From Candidatus Caldarchaeum sp. (GTDB lineage: Archaea; Thermoproteota; Nitrososphaeria_A; Caldarchaeales; Caldarchaeaceae), in NCBI GenBank assembly GCA_025058435.1, contig JANXEM010000045.1, positions 1-27,967 on the forward strand: DNA of 27,967 nucleotides, in the 5' to 3' direction. Each line of letters begins with the position of its first letter. Position 1 is the stretch's first letter. Below, one piece after another: positions 14,708-22,594 of this stretch. Below the pieces are notes generated by a model. The model was not told the origin of the DNA, did no database searches, and was given only the letters and a program-made list of their open reading frames with translations. Made by a program: the position numbers and the translations under genes.

Positions 14708-15366
14708 ATGCTTTTCCGGAATACTACGTGCAAAACTTTTCCCATACGTTTTACGTCAACCAGATGATGTCCAGTTTTCTCAGACCAGCTCATCATGTCA
14801 ACTTCCGTGGCCGGGTCCGACGTAACCACGTGAATGGTTTCTCCCACGGACAGGTGAGCTTTCATGTAGTCTCCCATCTGTGTCAGAATTCCTTCGCAGG
14901 TTTCTCCGAATATGGTTATTTGATAATCTGGCACGGTTTTGAGACACAGTACGCCGCGTTCGGTATTTCTGCGTCGGTATTTTTCAGCGGCCTCAGCCGC
15001 ATCAGACAGACCTGAAAACTCCCCCATCACAGCCACTTCCGCCAGCCAACCCTCTCCGTAAGGGTCTTCCGCGATTCGCGCCGGATTGGCGACCGCCTTT
15101 TCGTTCACGTTCCGGACAATAAAATCAAAAGGTGAGACCAACGCGGCCTCTGTTTTCACCGTTGACAGGGTGGCGAGCGCCGTATTTCGCTTGACCGCCG
15201 AGCCAACATTTCGAACGTTTACTTTCCGTGGTTTGCCCACAAAAAAAAGGAAGGGATGAACTACGCCCAATCGCAGAGAAGTTGAATTTATTGGTTTCAG
15301 CCATAGGTCGTGTTCGACGACATAGAGCCGATCATCGGGGTAGTGGCATCCGTCCTCTGTTTTCAT
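14704..15366 (-). CDS. Fusion of GcvH-like lipoyl domain and TusA-like sulfur-carrier domain
   Basis: Residues about 10-130 form a glycine cleavage H protein/LbpA-type lipoyl domain: LSTVKTEAALVSP places the lipoyl-acceptor Lys at position 71 (family E-S-V-K-A), and DPYGEGWLAEV (102-112) is the GcvH signature. Residues about 147-220 match TusA/SirA: FGETCEGIL with Cys158 where TusA has CPxP, then GETIHVVTSDPATEVDM and TGHHLVDV. The TusA Cys is kept but the following Pro is Glu. A Cys at 142 lies in the linker. The ATG at 15366 overlaps the rhodanese stop (ATGA), so the two are translationally coupled; a 13-residue upstream extension is rejected. In sulfur-oxidising sHdr systems separate LbpA, TusA and rhodanese proteins cooperate; here two are one chain. 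It could also serve as H protein for the gcv genes at 22.6-26.5 kb. Confidence 0.8.
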   Translation of the reverse strand: MKTEDGCHYPDDRLYVVEHDLWLKPINSTSLRLGVVHPFLFFVGKPRKVNVRNVGSAVKRNTALATLSTVKTEAALVSPFDFIVRNVNEKAVANPARIAEDPYGEGWLAEVAVMGEFSGLSDAAEAAEKYRRRNTERGVLCLKTVPDYQITIFGETCEGILTQMGDYMKAHLSVGETIHVVTSDPATEVDMMSWSEKTGHHLVDVKRMGKVLHVVFRKSI

Positions 15367-16214
15367 CGCTGTCGCTCTATCGGGAAGCGGACGAGATTCC
15401 CCCATTCAGTCCAGCTGCCGTCGTAGACTTTGACGTTTGGGTACCCGAGGAGATGTTTCAGGACAAACCATGTTACGCTTGCTCTTTCGCCGATTCTGCA
15501 GTAGGTGACCACGTCTTTGTCCGGCGTCACGCCTTTGCCGCCGTAAAGCTGCCGCAGTTCTTCAGCTGTTTTGAATGTTCCATCTTCTCGTATGGCTTGA
15601 CCCCATGGGATGTTAATGGCGCCGGGGATGTGGCCTCCTCTCTGGGCGTGTTCCGTCGGGTATTCGGGGGGAGCGGTGATTTCGCCTGAAAATTCCGCTG
15701 GTGAACGAACGTCGACGAGAACGAGGTTGGGTTCGCCGAGCTTGGCCCTCAACAATTCATCGAGGAAAATCCTGTTCTCGATGTTGACCTTTTCCACACG
15801 GTAGGTTGCGGGTTTGGGTGTCGGGATTTCACGCGTCAGTTCTCCGCCAGAGTCTATCCATTTTTTACGGCCTCCGTTGAGAACCTGAACTTTGCGATGA
15901 CCATATATTTCAAAAACCCAGAAGGCGAATGTGGCGAACCAGTTGTTGTAGTCTCCGTAGAGAATTACGTGGGTGTCGTTCGATACTCCGAGACGGGACA
16001 TGAGTTTTTCAAATTCGTCGGGGCCGATGATGTCCCTCACCGACTGCTTGTTCATGTCTTTCCGCCAGTCGACGAGAACGGCTCCCGGGATGTGGCCCTG
16101 CTCGTACGCGAGTTTGGGGTCGTAGTCGACTTCGATGACGGCGACGCCGGGTTTGTTGATGTTGTTTCTGAGCCATTCCACGTCTGTTAACACGTTTGGG
16201 TCTGCGTAGGTCAT
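15363..16214 (-). CDS. Two-domain rhodanese (thiosulfate sulfurtransferase)
   Basis: Transfers sulfane sulfur from a donor such as thiosulfate to an acceptor through a cysteine persulfide. It has two tandem rhodanese domains: an inactive N-terminal one (DWRKDMNK, VILYGDYNNWFATFAFWVFE) and a catalytic C-terminal one with active-site loop CRIGER (Cys239), the CysA/SseA type seen in thiosulfate sulfurtransferases, followed by SVTWFVLKHLLG and VKVYDGSWTEWG. 283 residues is the family length. The ATG at 16214 has a TATA box 26 bp upstream, so the gene pair rhodanese/GcvH-TusA has its own promoter downstream of the ETF operon. The overlap with the fusion gene suggests it loads the TusA domain. Confidence 0.92.
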   Translation of the reverse strand: MTYADPNVLTDVEWLRNNINKPGVAVIEVDYDPKLAYEQGHIPGAVLVDWRKDMNKQSVRDIIGPDEFEKLMSRLGVSNDTHVILYGDYNNWFATFAFWVFEIYGHRKVQVLNGGRKKWIDSGGELTREIPTPKPATYRVEKVNIENRIFLDELLRAKLGEPNLVLVDVRSPAEFSGEITAPPEYPTEHAQRGGHIPGAINIPWGQAIREDGTFKTAEELRQLYGGKGVTPDKDVVTYCRIGERASVTWFVLKHLLGYPNVKVYDGSWTEWGNLVRFPIERQR

Positions 16215-16236
16215 AACGGTGTTATGGGGTGGTTTT

Positions 16237-16244
16237 ATTTAAAA
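16237..16244 (-). promoter_or_regulatory. Rhodanese operon TATA box
   Basis: TTTAAATA on minus is centred 26 bp before the ATG at 16214; a leaderless start is expected. Confidence 0.65.
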
Positions 16245-16275
16245 ATTATTAGTCATAAATAATATTGGAGAAATA

Positions 16276-17973
16276 TTACCCGTAGCGGAACTTGACTCCG
16301 TGGCCAGACCATTCGTGTCCGAAACGAACCATCTCCGGCGGTCCTATGACTCCGCATGTGCCGCAAGCCACGCACGCCACGTGGTCAAACTTCAGCAAAC
16401 CTTTCCTAACGTCGTCCTGAGTTAATTCGACGGCCTTTTTCGCCGCCGCGTCGTCGCCGAGCCCCTGCCTCCTCAAGCTTTCGTAATTGAGTTTGAAAAG
16501 GTCGCGGAACGAGCCGAAGACCCCCTTATCAGTAACCAACGTGTAGCAGTTTACAGGGCACATCGGAACCCATGCCTTGACCAAGTCCGTGGATGCTTTG
16601 TTTTCGTCGACGACGATGTGCGACCTGTGCTTGTCTTCATGATAGTCAAGTTTTCCAACGAGTATTTGGATGCGTTGCAACGCTTCGCGGTCATCGCCGG
16701 CGTTGCGGACGTTCTTGGAGGCCTCGGATTTTCCCAGACCCAGAGAAAAGGCGACCGAAGGCACCTTGGTGTAAAAGATTTTTCTTTCGATGAGGAAGCT
16801 GTTGGTCCTTGATTTCCTAACACGTTCGTAGAGCGGCTCAAGATATTTTCTATAGACGGATAGCGAGCTGTCGCTGAAATCGTTTCTCGCTTTTGCTTCG
16901 GCGTAAACTTTGGCCGCCAAAATTCCCGAGGCGATTGCGGGCCTCATTCCATCGATCAAAGCTCCGATTTTGTAGAACACGCCGAGAGCATCTCCTGCCA
17001 TGAGAAAACCGGGAGCGTAGGGTTTTTCCGGCAGAACTTTGTATCCCCGCGGGATGTTGTGCGCCGAATATTCCAGAAGCGTTGCGTTTTCCAGCAGTGG
17101 GCCGAGAAATGGATGGTTTTCCATTTCTTCGAGAAGGTCGATGGGTTTGCCGACAGACCCTAAATTGTTCGTGAGCTCGCGCACCGAGGACGCCATGTCG
17201 ACGACTATTCCGACGGAAACGGTTTCCTTGTTTGGGTAGACGAACCCGCCGCCGATTATGCCGTGCATGAACGGCCCGATGAGATAAACCGATTTGTGGC
17301 CGCCGTCGGTGGCGAAAAATTCGTCGATTCTGCTGTTGGGGACTTTGTAGACGTGTTTGATTCCGTGGTAAACTTTTTCAGGTGTCAGCTTTCCGCGGAT
17401 TCCAGCTTTTTCGGGAAGAAGCGATGTAACGCCGCCGCAGTCGATAACCAAATCAGCGTAAATTTCTTCATCGGGAGTTTTCACACCGACGACCCTGTTG
17501 TCCTTCCAAACCAAATCTTCGACGGTCTTTCGAGTCAAAATCATAGCGCCTTCTTCAGCCGCCACGGAGGCCATCCATTTGTCGAATTTGACCCGCAAAA
17601 CCGTGTAATCATGGCCTGTGGATTCGTCAAGCCTCGTCAGGCCCAGCTTGGTAAGGAAGGATGATTTGTCGACCTTCAGATAACGGAAAGACATTTCGCC
17701 GTTGGTTTTTCTCGGCGCGTCGAGAAGATACAACTCGTGGCCCGTAATCTTCCGCTCCACCGGGGCCGCGGATTCAAATTCGGGCAGAAGGTCGACCAAA
17801 CCCAGCCCGCCGGGAAAGGCGCCGAAAATCACTCCGCCCGAAACGTTGCGATGGCCCGGTAGCTGTGCTTTCTCGAGAATCAAAACATCGTATCCGCTTC
17901 GCGCCAGCTGAATGGCCGCCGCAGACCCCGCCAGCCCAGCTCCAACCACTATGACGTCGAACTTATCCGCCAC
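16276..17973 (-). CDS. FixC-FixX fusion: ETF-quinone oxidoreductase-like flavoprotein with ferredoxin domain
   Basis: Accepts electrons from the ETF and passes them to a quinone. Residues 1-430 are a FixC-type flavoprotein: FAD-binding VIVVGAGLAGSAAA at the N-terminus, GDALGV (FAD contact) and GALIDGMRPAIASG further on. The last about 90 residues are a FixX ferredoxin domain: CPVNCYTL, then CVACGTCGVIGP and a terminal HGVKFRYG, supplying Cys ligands for a 4Fe-4S cluster. In most organisms fixC and fixX are separate. The start is GTG at 17973, where MADKFDVIVVG begins, 11 bases inside etfA; the longer frame to 18054 would overlap etfA heavily and is rejected. EtfABCX of Pyrobaculum aerophilum was shown to bifurcate electrons; whether this one does is inference. 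Confidence 0.9.
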   Translation of the reverse strand: MADKFDVIVVGAGLAGSAAAIQLARSGYDVLILEKAQLPGHRNVSGGVIFGAFPGGLGLVDLLPEFESAAPVERKITGHELYLLDAPRKTNGEMSFRYLKVDKSSFLTKLGLTRLDESTGHDYTVLRVKFDKWMASVAAEEGAMILTRKTVEDLVWKDNRVVGVKTPDEEIYADLVIDCGGVTSLLPEKAGIRGKLTPEKVYHGIKHVYKVPNSRIDEFFATDGGHKSVYLIGPFMHGIIGGGFVYPNKETVSVGIVVDMASSVRELTNNLGSVGKPIDLLEEMENHPFLGPLLENATLLEYSAHNIPRGYKVLPEKPYAPGFLMAGDALGVFYKIGALIDGMRPAIASGILAAKVYAEAKARNDFSDSSLSVYRKYLEPLYERVRKSRTNSFLIERKIFYTKVPSVAFSLGLGKSEASKNVRNAGDDREALQRIQILVGKLDYHEDKHRSHIVVDENKASTDLVKAWVPMCPVNCYTLVTDKGVFGSFRDLFKLNYESLRRQGLGDDAAAKKAVELTQDDVRKGLLKFDHVACVACGTCGVIGPPEMVRFGHEWSGHGVKFRYG

Positions 17974-19060
17974 CGGCACCGCCCCCAAGCAAGCCGACAA
18001 TCTCTGGAACAAGCTGGTAAAGGTCTCCTCTGATTCCATAGTGGGCGATTTCAAATATCGGTGCTTTCGGGTCGGTGTTTATCGCGATAATCTTTTTGGA
18101 CTTTATCATGCCGACTCGATGTTGGACGGAGCCGCTGACGCCGAGCGCTACGTATACTTCTGGAGAAACTGTTTTACCCGTCTGTCCCACCTGTCTTTCG
18201 GAAGTTATAAGGCCTTCGAGCTCCTTCAGCTCAGCGTGAATCAAAGCCCTCGTGGCGCCGAGCTCTGATTTAACACCGTATTTTTCCTTCAACAAGTCGA
18301 CCAGCTTCTTCGCGACCTCGTAGCCTTCCTTCGGGTTTTTTGGGTTGCCGGCGCCGTCTTTCAATATGCCCAACCCTATGGTCACAATCACGGCCGCACC
18401 TTCTAGGTCGATTGAACTTTTCTGCACCTCCTTTTCTTCGATGATTTGGACGGAAAAGTCTTCGGGGTTCGGCTGAGGCCTAAATCTTATCTTTTCACCT
18501 TTCCTGCTCCAATCTTCGGGAAGAGGGTCGTAGTTTCCAGGCCTTATGCTGGCTATCTGAGGCCTGTGCCTTGGGGTGTAGATCTTCGCTACGCGTGTCG
18601 CGAAGTCGGGCCTTATCTGGGCGATGATGTTTTTGAAGGTTGTGTTTAACGGCCCGAAGAAGTAGTCTTCTACCGCGAGGCTGATGTTGTCGGTGGCGAG
18701 GCCTGTGTTTAGCCTGTAGGCGACTCGTGGCGATAGGTCTCTGCCCAGCTCGTCGGCGACGAAAATGAAGGCGTAGGGTTTGAGTTTTTCAGCCATCTCG
18801 CAGACCACCCGTGTGTAGGGAAGGCAGAGATAGCTCGAAAGCCAAGGTTCGTCCGCGTACACCACCAAGTCAGCACCACGTGCAATAGCTTCGTCGACCA
18901 CTTGGTCAAGACCATACCCGACCAAGACGGCGCCGACTTTCTGGCCTAACTGGTCTGCTACCTTGCGGGCCGCCGCCAGTATCTCGAGGCTGGGTCTCGT
19001 GAGCTTACCTTTTTCGGCCACACAGTAGGCCCAAACATCCCTATACTGCTCCAGCGACAA
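17963..19060 (-). CDS. etfA: Electron transfer flavoprotein alpha subunit
   Basis: Carries the FAD-binding C-terminal domain of the ETF. The family signature is intact in the last 100 residues: ERQVGQTGKTVSPEVYVALG, VSGSVQHRVGM, IIAINTDPKAPIFEIAHYGI and a final GDLYQLVPEIV. The N-terminal domain (VWAYCVAEKGKLTRPSLEIL) pairs with EtfB. 365 residues is normal for archaeal/FixB-type proteins. The start is a TTG at 19060 preceded by GGAGGG at eight bases; no ATG fits. The gene overlaps etfB by 20 bases and the fixCX start by 11, so all three are one translational unit. Confidence 0.93.
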   Translation of the reverse strand: MSLEQYRDVWAYCVAEKGKLTRPSLEILAAARKVADQLGQKVGAVLVGYGLDQVVDEAIARGADLVVYADEPWLSSYLCLPYTRVVCEMAEKLKPYAFIFVADELGRDLSPRVAYRLNTGLATDNISLAVEDYFFGPLNTTFKNIIAQIRPDFATRVAKIYTPRHRPQIASIRPGNYDPLPEDWSRKGEKIRFRPQPNPEDFSVQIIEEKEVQKSSIDLEGAAVIVTIGLGILKDGAGNPKNPKEGYEVAKKLVDLLKEKYGVKSELGATRALIHAELKELEGLITSERQVGQTGKTVSPEVYVALGVSGSVQHRVGMIKSKKIIAINTDPKAPIFEIAHYGIRGDLYQLVPEIVGLLGGGAGGG

Positions 19061-20273
19061 CTTTCAGCCCTCCGAAAACCTCCTCCAAAAGGTCTTCAAT
19101 CGTGAAGACTCCCACAACCTGCTTCGCAACCAGCTCGTTCACCAGCTCCTGAGGTAGGTTGTTCACGGGGTCGCCTTTTTTGAAGGGCCCGTAGGATTTG
19201 TCGTTCCAGCTGATTTTGTCGTGGTCTTTCTTGAACACGAGGGTTTCGCCGACAAACTTCTGCGTCGGAGGCTTTCCGATTTCGTAACCGGGGCCAACTA
19301 TCGTTGGAGAGCCCATGAACCCGATTTTCGACGGGTCGGCTTCGATGTAGTCGGCGTTCCATATAAAAGTCGTGGGAACTTTTTTCGGATAACAGTTGTC
19401 CCTGACCTTCCTCTGGTTGCCCGCCGTCGGAACCCGTGGTTCGTAATGGGCGTCGATAGTAAGCAGACAGGGAATCGAGACTTTCATCTTTTGGAAAATG
19501 TTTCCTATTTTCCTTTCAGCGATTACGTAGTCGAGGTCTGGCAAAATTTCAAAATCTCTTGTGAAAGCTATGCTCGGAATCAGTTTTCCGACCATGTCGC
19601 TGAGGGCCTCGGCCGTCTGCGGGCCCACGTTACCTGTCTCGCCGTCGCTCGTCTTCATGCCGGTCAGGATGATGAATTTGGACAATCCCCTTCTGTAGTT
19701 ATGAAGTTCGGTTAATAATTCTCCCGCGCTTATTTCCCCACGTTGAAACCTGCCGACAAGATGATGTGTGACCGTCTTTAGCTTGGAGTATATGTAATGT
19801 GGTATGAGGTTTTTTTCGTATAGTTCTTCTGCGACCGCAACGACTTTTTCCACCGACTCGTTCTCTACGGCCTGTATGAGTTTGTCTGCTGCTTCGAAAT
19901 GGTTTTTCAGGACACGGTTGATACCGCATGCGAGAGTGTAGGCCGTTGCCCACGTGTCGGCTCCCGCCATTCTTCTGTCGCTGAGGATGATTCTTTCGTC
20001 AAATCCTTCGAAAGAGATTCGTGGGACGAGGCGGCTTTCTTCCTTTGCTTCCGTCAAATCATTCATTATGGGGACTATCTTCGGTTCGGGGCCCATGCTG
20101 ATTCCGACTATCTTGCCGCCGACCATCTTCTTGACGTAGTAAGCCGCTTCAACCGCCTTAACGTCGTGTGGGTTGAGGACAAGCTCCATCTCCTCCCTCC
20201 TCAGAACGCCCGCAACGGTCACCACCTGCGTCGTTTTTGCGGGCACACCTTTAACCAAGCAGAAGACCAGCAT
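19041..20273 (-). CDS. etfB: Electron transfer flavoprotein beta subunit with an extra helical insert
   Basis: EtfB binds AMP or FAD and pairs with EtfA. Conserved parts are FCLVKGVPAKT (start), LNPHDVKAVEAAYYVKK (about 33-49), GISMGPEPK, ILSDRRMAGADTWATAYTLA (96-115) and SDGETGNVGPQTAEALS (209-225, the nucleotide loop). Usual members are about 260 residues; this one is 410. Between residues about 118 and 198, in the middle of the nucleotide-binding region, is a charged helical insert (including VEKVVAVAEELYEKN and RGEISAGELLTELHNYRRGL) not found in ordinary EtfB. The C-terminal part is also somewhat long. The frame is continuous, with no sign of a joining artefact. Start is the ATG at 20273; a TATA box at 20308-20315 gives a leader of about 12 nt. 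Confidence 0.9.
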   Translation of the reverse strand: MLVFCLVKGVPAKTTQVVTVAGVLRREEMELVLNPHDVKAVEAAYYVKKMVGGKIVGISMGPEPKIVPIMNDLTEAKEESRLVPRISFEGFDERIILSDRRMAGADTWATAYTLACGINRVLKNHFEAADKLIQAVENESVEKVVAVAEELYEKNLIPHYIYSKLKTVTHHLVGRFQRGEISAGELLTELHNYRRGLSKFIILTGMKTSDGETGNVGPQTAEALSDMVGKLIPSIAFTRDFEILPDLDYVIAERKIGNIFQKMKVSIPCLLTIDAHYEPRVPTAGNQRKVRDNCYPKKVPTTFIWNADYIEADPSKIGFMGSPTIVGPGYEIGKPPTQKFVGETLVFKKDHDKISWNDKSYGPFKKGDPVNNLPQELVNELVAKQVVGVFTIEDLLEEVFGGLKVVAGAV

Positions 20274-20307
20274 GGTGTAAACCCGATACCACGGAGGATT
20301 GTTCTCT

Positions 20308-20315
20308 ATTTAAAT
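20308..20315 (-). promoter_or_regulatory. ETF operon TATA box
   Basis: TTTAAATA on minus, centred 38 bp before the etfB ATG, is identical to the rhodanese TATA box. It would drive etfB-etfA-fixCX. Confidence 0.6.
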
Positions 20316-20326
20316 TGAATTCTGTT

Positions 20327-21667
20327 TCAGCAAAATGCGGTCAGGTTATCTAAAGACAATTCTATTTCGCCGAACTTGTTACGCTTGACGATGGGGAAAG
20401 CCAGCCGCAAAATGGTTTTCTCCGGTATTTCGCCGATTCTTTCTGCGGCATCACCCCAGGCAACTCCGCTTAACATCTCATCTCCAACTCTTATCCAAAA
20501 ACGCACCAACGCCCTTGTTCCAAACTTTGTCTCAACATAGTCACGCAAAGTTTTTCTCACCACCTCGGCCTGCACAATAAAATCAGTCAACCTGCCGTCG
20601 ACTTTTCCAAGCTCGCCGCCAAAAATCGGCGGCTCCAAATCTCTCGGCTCAATTTCAGCCGTCTGATGTTTTTCGAAAAAAAGATGCGGTATTTCATGTC
20701 GCGTGAAGGTGAAGGGGTTTTGGGTTGTTAGGACGGTTTGTGTCGGAATATTGGTTAGGGTTGGCGTTCTGAAGATTTTTCCGTCTCCGAATGCAACAGG
20801 TGTTCCGTCGATGCTTGTTCCAACAATTTTGATGTTGAATTTTTCGTGAGTACCGGATATTATTCTGTCGATTTTGTCTGGTTCTTTTTCTCGGAAAGTG
20901 ATGCATGTGTGTGATGACGTGTAGAGCTCGCCTCCCCGTACGTAGAGGTTTGTCGCGTAGAATCTTCTTGCTTTGCTGTTCTCGAATTGTTCGGCGTGTT
21001 TGCGGTATGCATGTAGGAGGTAAGGGGTTTCGCCATTGGTGATGATGACGCTGTTTAGTTGAAAGTCTCCGGTTTTCCGTAGGCCCGTGTCGTAAACCAC
21101 CACTGCGGTGACGTCAACTTGGTCCGTCTCCTTCGATATGGCCTCGCTGGGCTGGATAAACAGCTCCTCAAAAGCCGGTAAACCACCGGTGTCGTCAAGC
21201 TTTTCGACAACCGTTTTCGACCCCGTCCTCACGACGAATTTCGTTCTTTTTCTCGAAGCGGAGACGCTGCAGTTTTTTATCCCGACGGCATCCCCGGCCG
21301 CAAATCCTTTGAAAAGTTCAGGCCTGTCCGCGAAAACATCTACAGCTCCCGACCCATCAGCCAACCGCACGACGGCGTAGGCGCCGCCCTTTCTGCCCTC
21401 TTCAACCATAAGACCCGTGATGCGGCCCGCCACGTTTACGTTCTGCAGACCTGACGTCAAACCATCCAACCTAATGTATTCGCCGTAATGTTTCGCCAAG
21501 ATGAAATCCTGCGCGAGCCGTCTTTCCTCGAGAATTATCAACAACGCCCCCCGTCTGGTCAAGAAGGGAGTGGTTTTCATCTTTTCTTCGACGATCTGCT
21601 CGAGAGCTTTTCTGTCGACCGTCTTATCTCGTTCGAGTATGGCTTTGATGAGGTCTTCTTCACGCAT
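20327..21667 (-). CDS. RPA-like single-stranded DNA-binding protein (OB folds)
   Basis: Binds and protects single-stranded DNA in replication and repair. The N-terminus has the archaeal RPA helical segment (IKAILERDKTVDRKALEQIV and RRGALLIILEE), followed by an OB fold (about residues 70-160): VNVAGRITGLMVEEGRKGGAYAVV, RLADGSGAVDVFADRP and FAAGDAVGIKNCSVSASRKRT. At least one more OB-like segment follows around 180-330. I see no Cys-rich zinc finger of the kind many RPA41-type proteins carry. 446 residues is compatible with euryarchaeal-style RPA. The ATG at 21667 has a TTTTTTAAT element 28 bp upstream. It is monocistronic by appearance, 53 bases before the ETF operon. Confidence 0.8.
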   Translation of the reverse strand: MREEDLIKAILERDKTVDRKALEQIVEEKMKTTPFLTRRGALLIILEERRLAQDFILAKHYGEYIRLDGLTSGLQNVNVAGRITGLMVEEGRKGGAYAVVRLADGSGAVDVFADRPELFKGFAAGDAVGIKNCSVSASRKRTKFVVRTGSKTVVEKLDDTGGLPAFEELFIQPSEAISKETDQVDVTAVVVYDTGLRKTGDFQLNSVIITNGETPYLLHAYRKHAEQFENSKARRFYATNLYVRGGELYTSSHTCITFREKEPDKIDRIISGTHEKFNIKIVGTSIDGTPVAFGDGKIFRTPTLTNIPTQTVLTTQNPFTFTRHEIPHLFFEKHQTAEIEPRDLEPPIFGGELGKVDGRLTDFIVQAEVVRKTLRDYVETKFGTRALVRFWIRVGDEMLSGVAWGDAAERIGEIPEKTILRLAFPIVKRNKFGEIELSLDNLTAFC

Positions 21668-21690
21668 CCATCGCGGTATCGTTGTCTCGG

Positions 21691-21700
21691 ATTAAAAAAG
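21691..21700 (-). promoter_or_regulatory. TATA-like box of the RPA gene
   Basis: CTTTTTTAAT on minus is centred about 28 bp before the ATG at 21667; this is a weak match, but at the expected leaderless distance. Confidence 0.35.
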
Positions 21701-21725
21701 TGTGTTTGAAACGGGGTGAGATAAT

Positions 21726-21733
21726 CTTATATA
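21726..21733 (+). promoter_or_regulatory. TATA box of the gene at 21797
   Basis: CTTATATA on plus would start transcription near 21756, leaving a leader of about 40 nt that contains the repeated motif GAGGTG/GAGGTT (starting about 21755, 21764 and 21775). Confidence 0.5.
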
Positions 21734-21796
21734 CAGTCGGATTCGGTAAACGGTTGAGGTGCTGAGGTTGACGCGAGGTGGACGCCTTCCAGCGAG

Positions 21797-22594
21797 GTGT
21801 TCGTCTTCCAGCTCGGTGCGGCGTTTAAGCCGAGTCTTTTAGACGGAGAGCCTCTTCCGAAGCTTCGATTTTACGCGGAAACGATGTCACGTCTTGGCTA
21901 TCGGTATCTTGTCATCGATTCCGAAACAGAAAAAACCGACATAGCCGTGAGTGAGTTTGAGGAGCTTGTCGAATTTTGCCGTGGGCTTGGGTATCCGGAG
22001 CCGGTTCTGACCGTGCCCGTCCGTCGCGGCGATGCATCCCGTCGGTTAGCTGAATCGTCTGAAGTGGTTGGATCGAAGGGTTTCGGTGGTGTTTGCTTGG
22101 TCGCAGGGAATCCGGTTTATCTTTCGCCCGATGAGTCGCGGAACAACGCGGCGCGAAGCCTCTACAGCTCTGCGGAATATTTTAGGAATGTGTCACCGTT
22201 TGGGCTTCTGATGGTTGGGACGGAGCACGTTGTCAAACCTGCGGCGAAAATATCCGAGAGATTCAAGGCCATCCCCGTCATGCTTTTGACACCTACCACA
22301 TATATTGAGGTCAAAACCTACGACAACGGAGTGTCGAAAGCCCTTTACGCCCCGTTTTACATAGGCGAAACAATTCCCGAGCATGTTCACGCGAGGATAA
22401 AGGCGTACGTCTCACGAAGAAATTCGGTTTCTGCGGCGCAAAACCCGTTTGATTCTTATGTGTTGGTCGGAGGCCTTCAAACCGTTGCGGAAAGGATTCG
22501 TGGAATAACCGGTTCCGAAGTTGACGTTTTTATCGGCTTCCCCGTTGACAACGAACTCAAGCAGTTATCGGCTCTCAAGACCGCGGCAGGCTGA
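21797..22594 (+). CDS. Unassigned protein, possibly divergent luciferase-like (TIM-barrel) enzyme
   Basis: A 265-residue protein I cannot assign firmly. It alternates strand and helix like a TIM barrel: FYAETMSRLGYRYLVID, VLTVPVRRGDA, GFGGVCLVAG, IPVMLLTPTTYIEV, and an end reading YVLVGGLQTVAERIRGI then VDVFIGFPVD. The 'GG..tVaerir...g.dvfigfP' ending and the 'G..gvclv.gNP' strand recall luciferase-like F420- or FMN-dependent enzymes, but it is shorter than typical members (about 320) and lacks recognisable cofactor motifs. The only usable start is GTG at 21797, since a stop precedes it 42 bases upstream and no ATG lies between. Its 3' end overlaps convergent gcvT by 20 bp. A one-carbon role next to gcv genes would be speculation. 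Confidence 0.6.
   Translation: MFVFQLGAAFKPSLLDGEPLPKLRFYAETMSRLGYRYLVIDSETEKTDIAVSEFEELVEFCRGLGYPEPVLTVPVRRGDASRRLAESSEVVGSKGFGGVCLVAGNPVYLSPDESRNNAARSLYSSAEYFRNVSPFGLLMVGTEHVVKPAAKISERFKAIPVMLLTPTTYIEVKTYDNGVSKALYAPFYIGETIPEHVHARIKAYVSRRNSVSAAQNPFDSYVLVGGLQTVAERIRGITGSEVDVFIGFPVDNELKQLSALKTAAG

Noticed and set aside
17912..18268. Plus-strand ORF across the etfA/fixCX junction
   Set aside because: Antisense to two well-supported genes, with no recognisable protein motif.
19041..20273. Frameshift or assembly error explaining the oversized EtfB
   Set aside because: The frame is continuous and family motifs before and after the insert are in order and in frame, so a true insertion is more likely.
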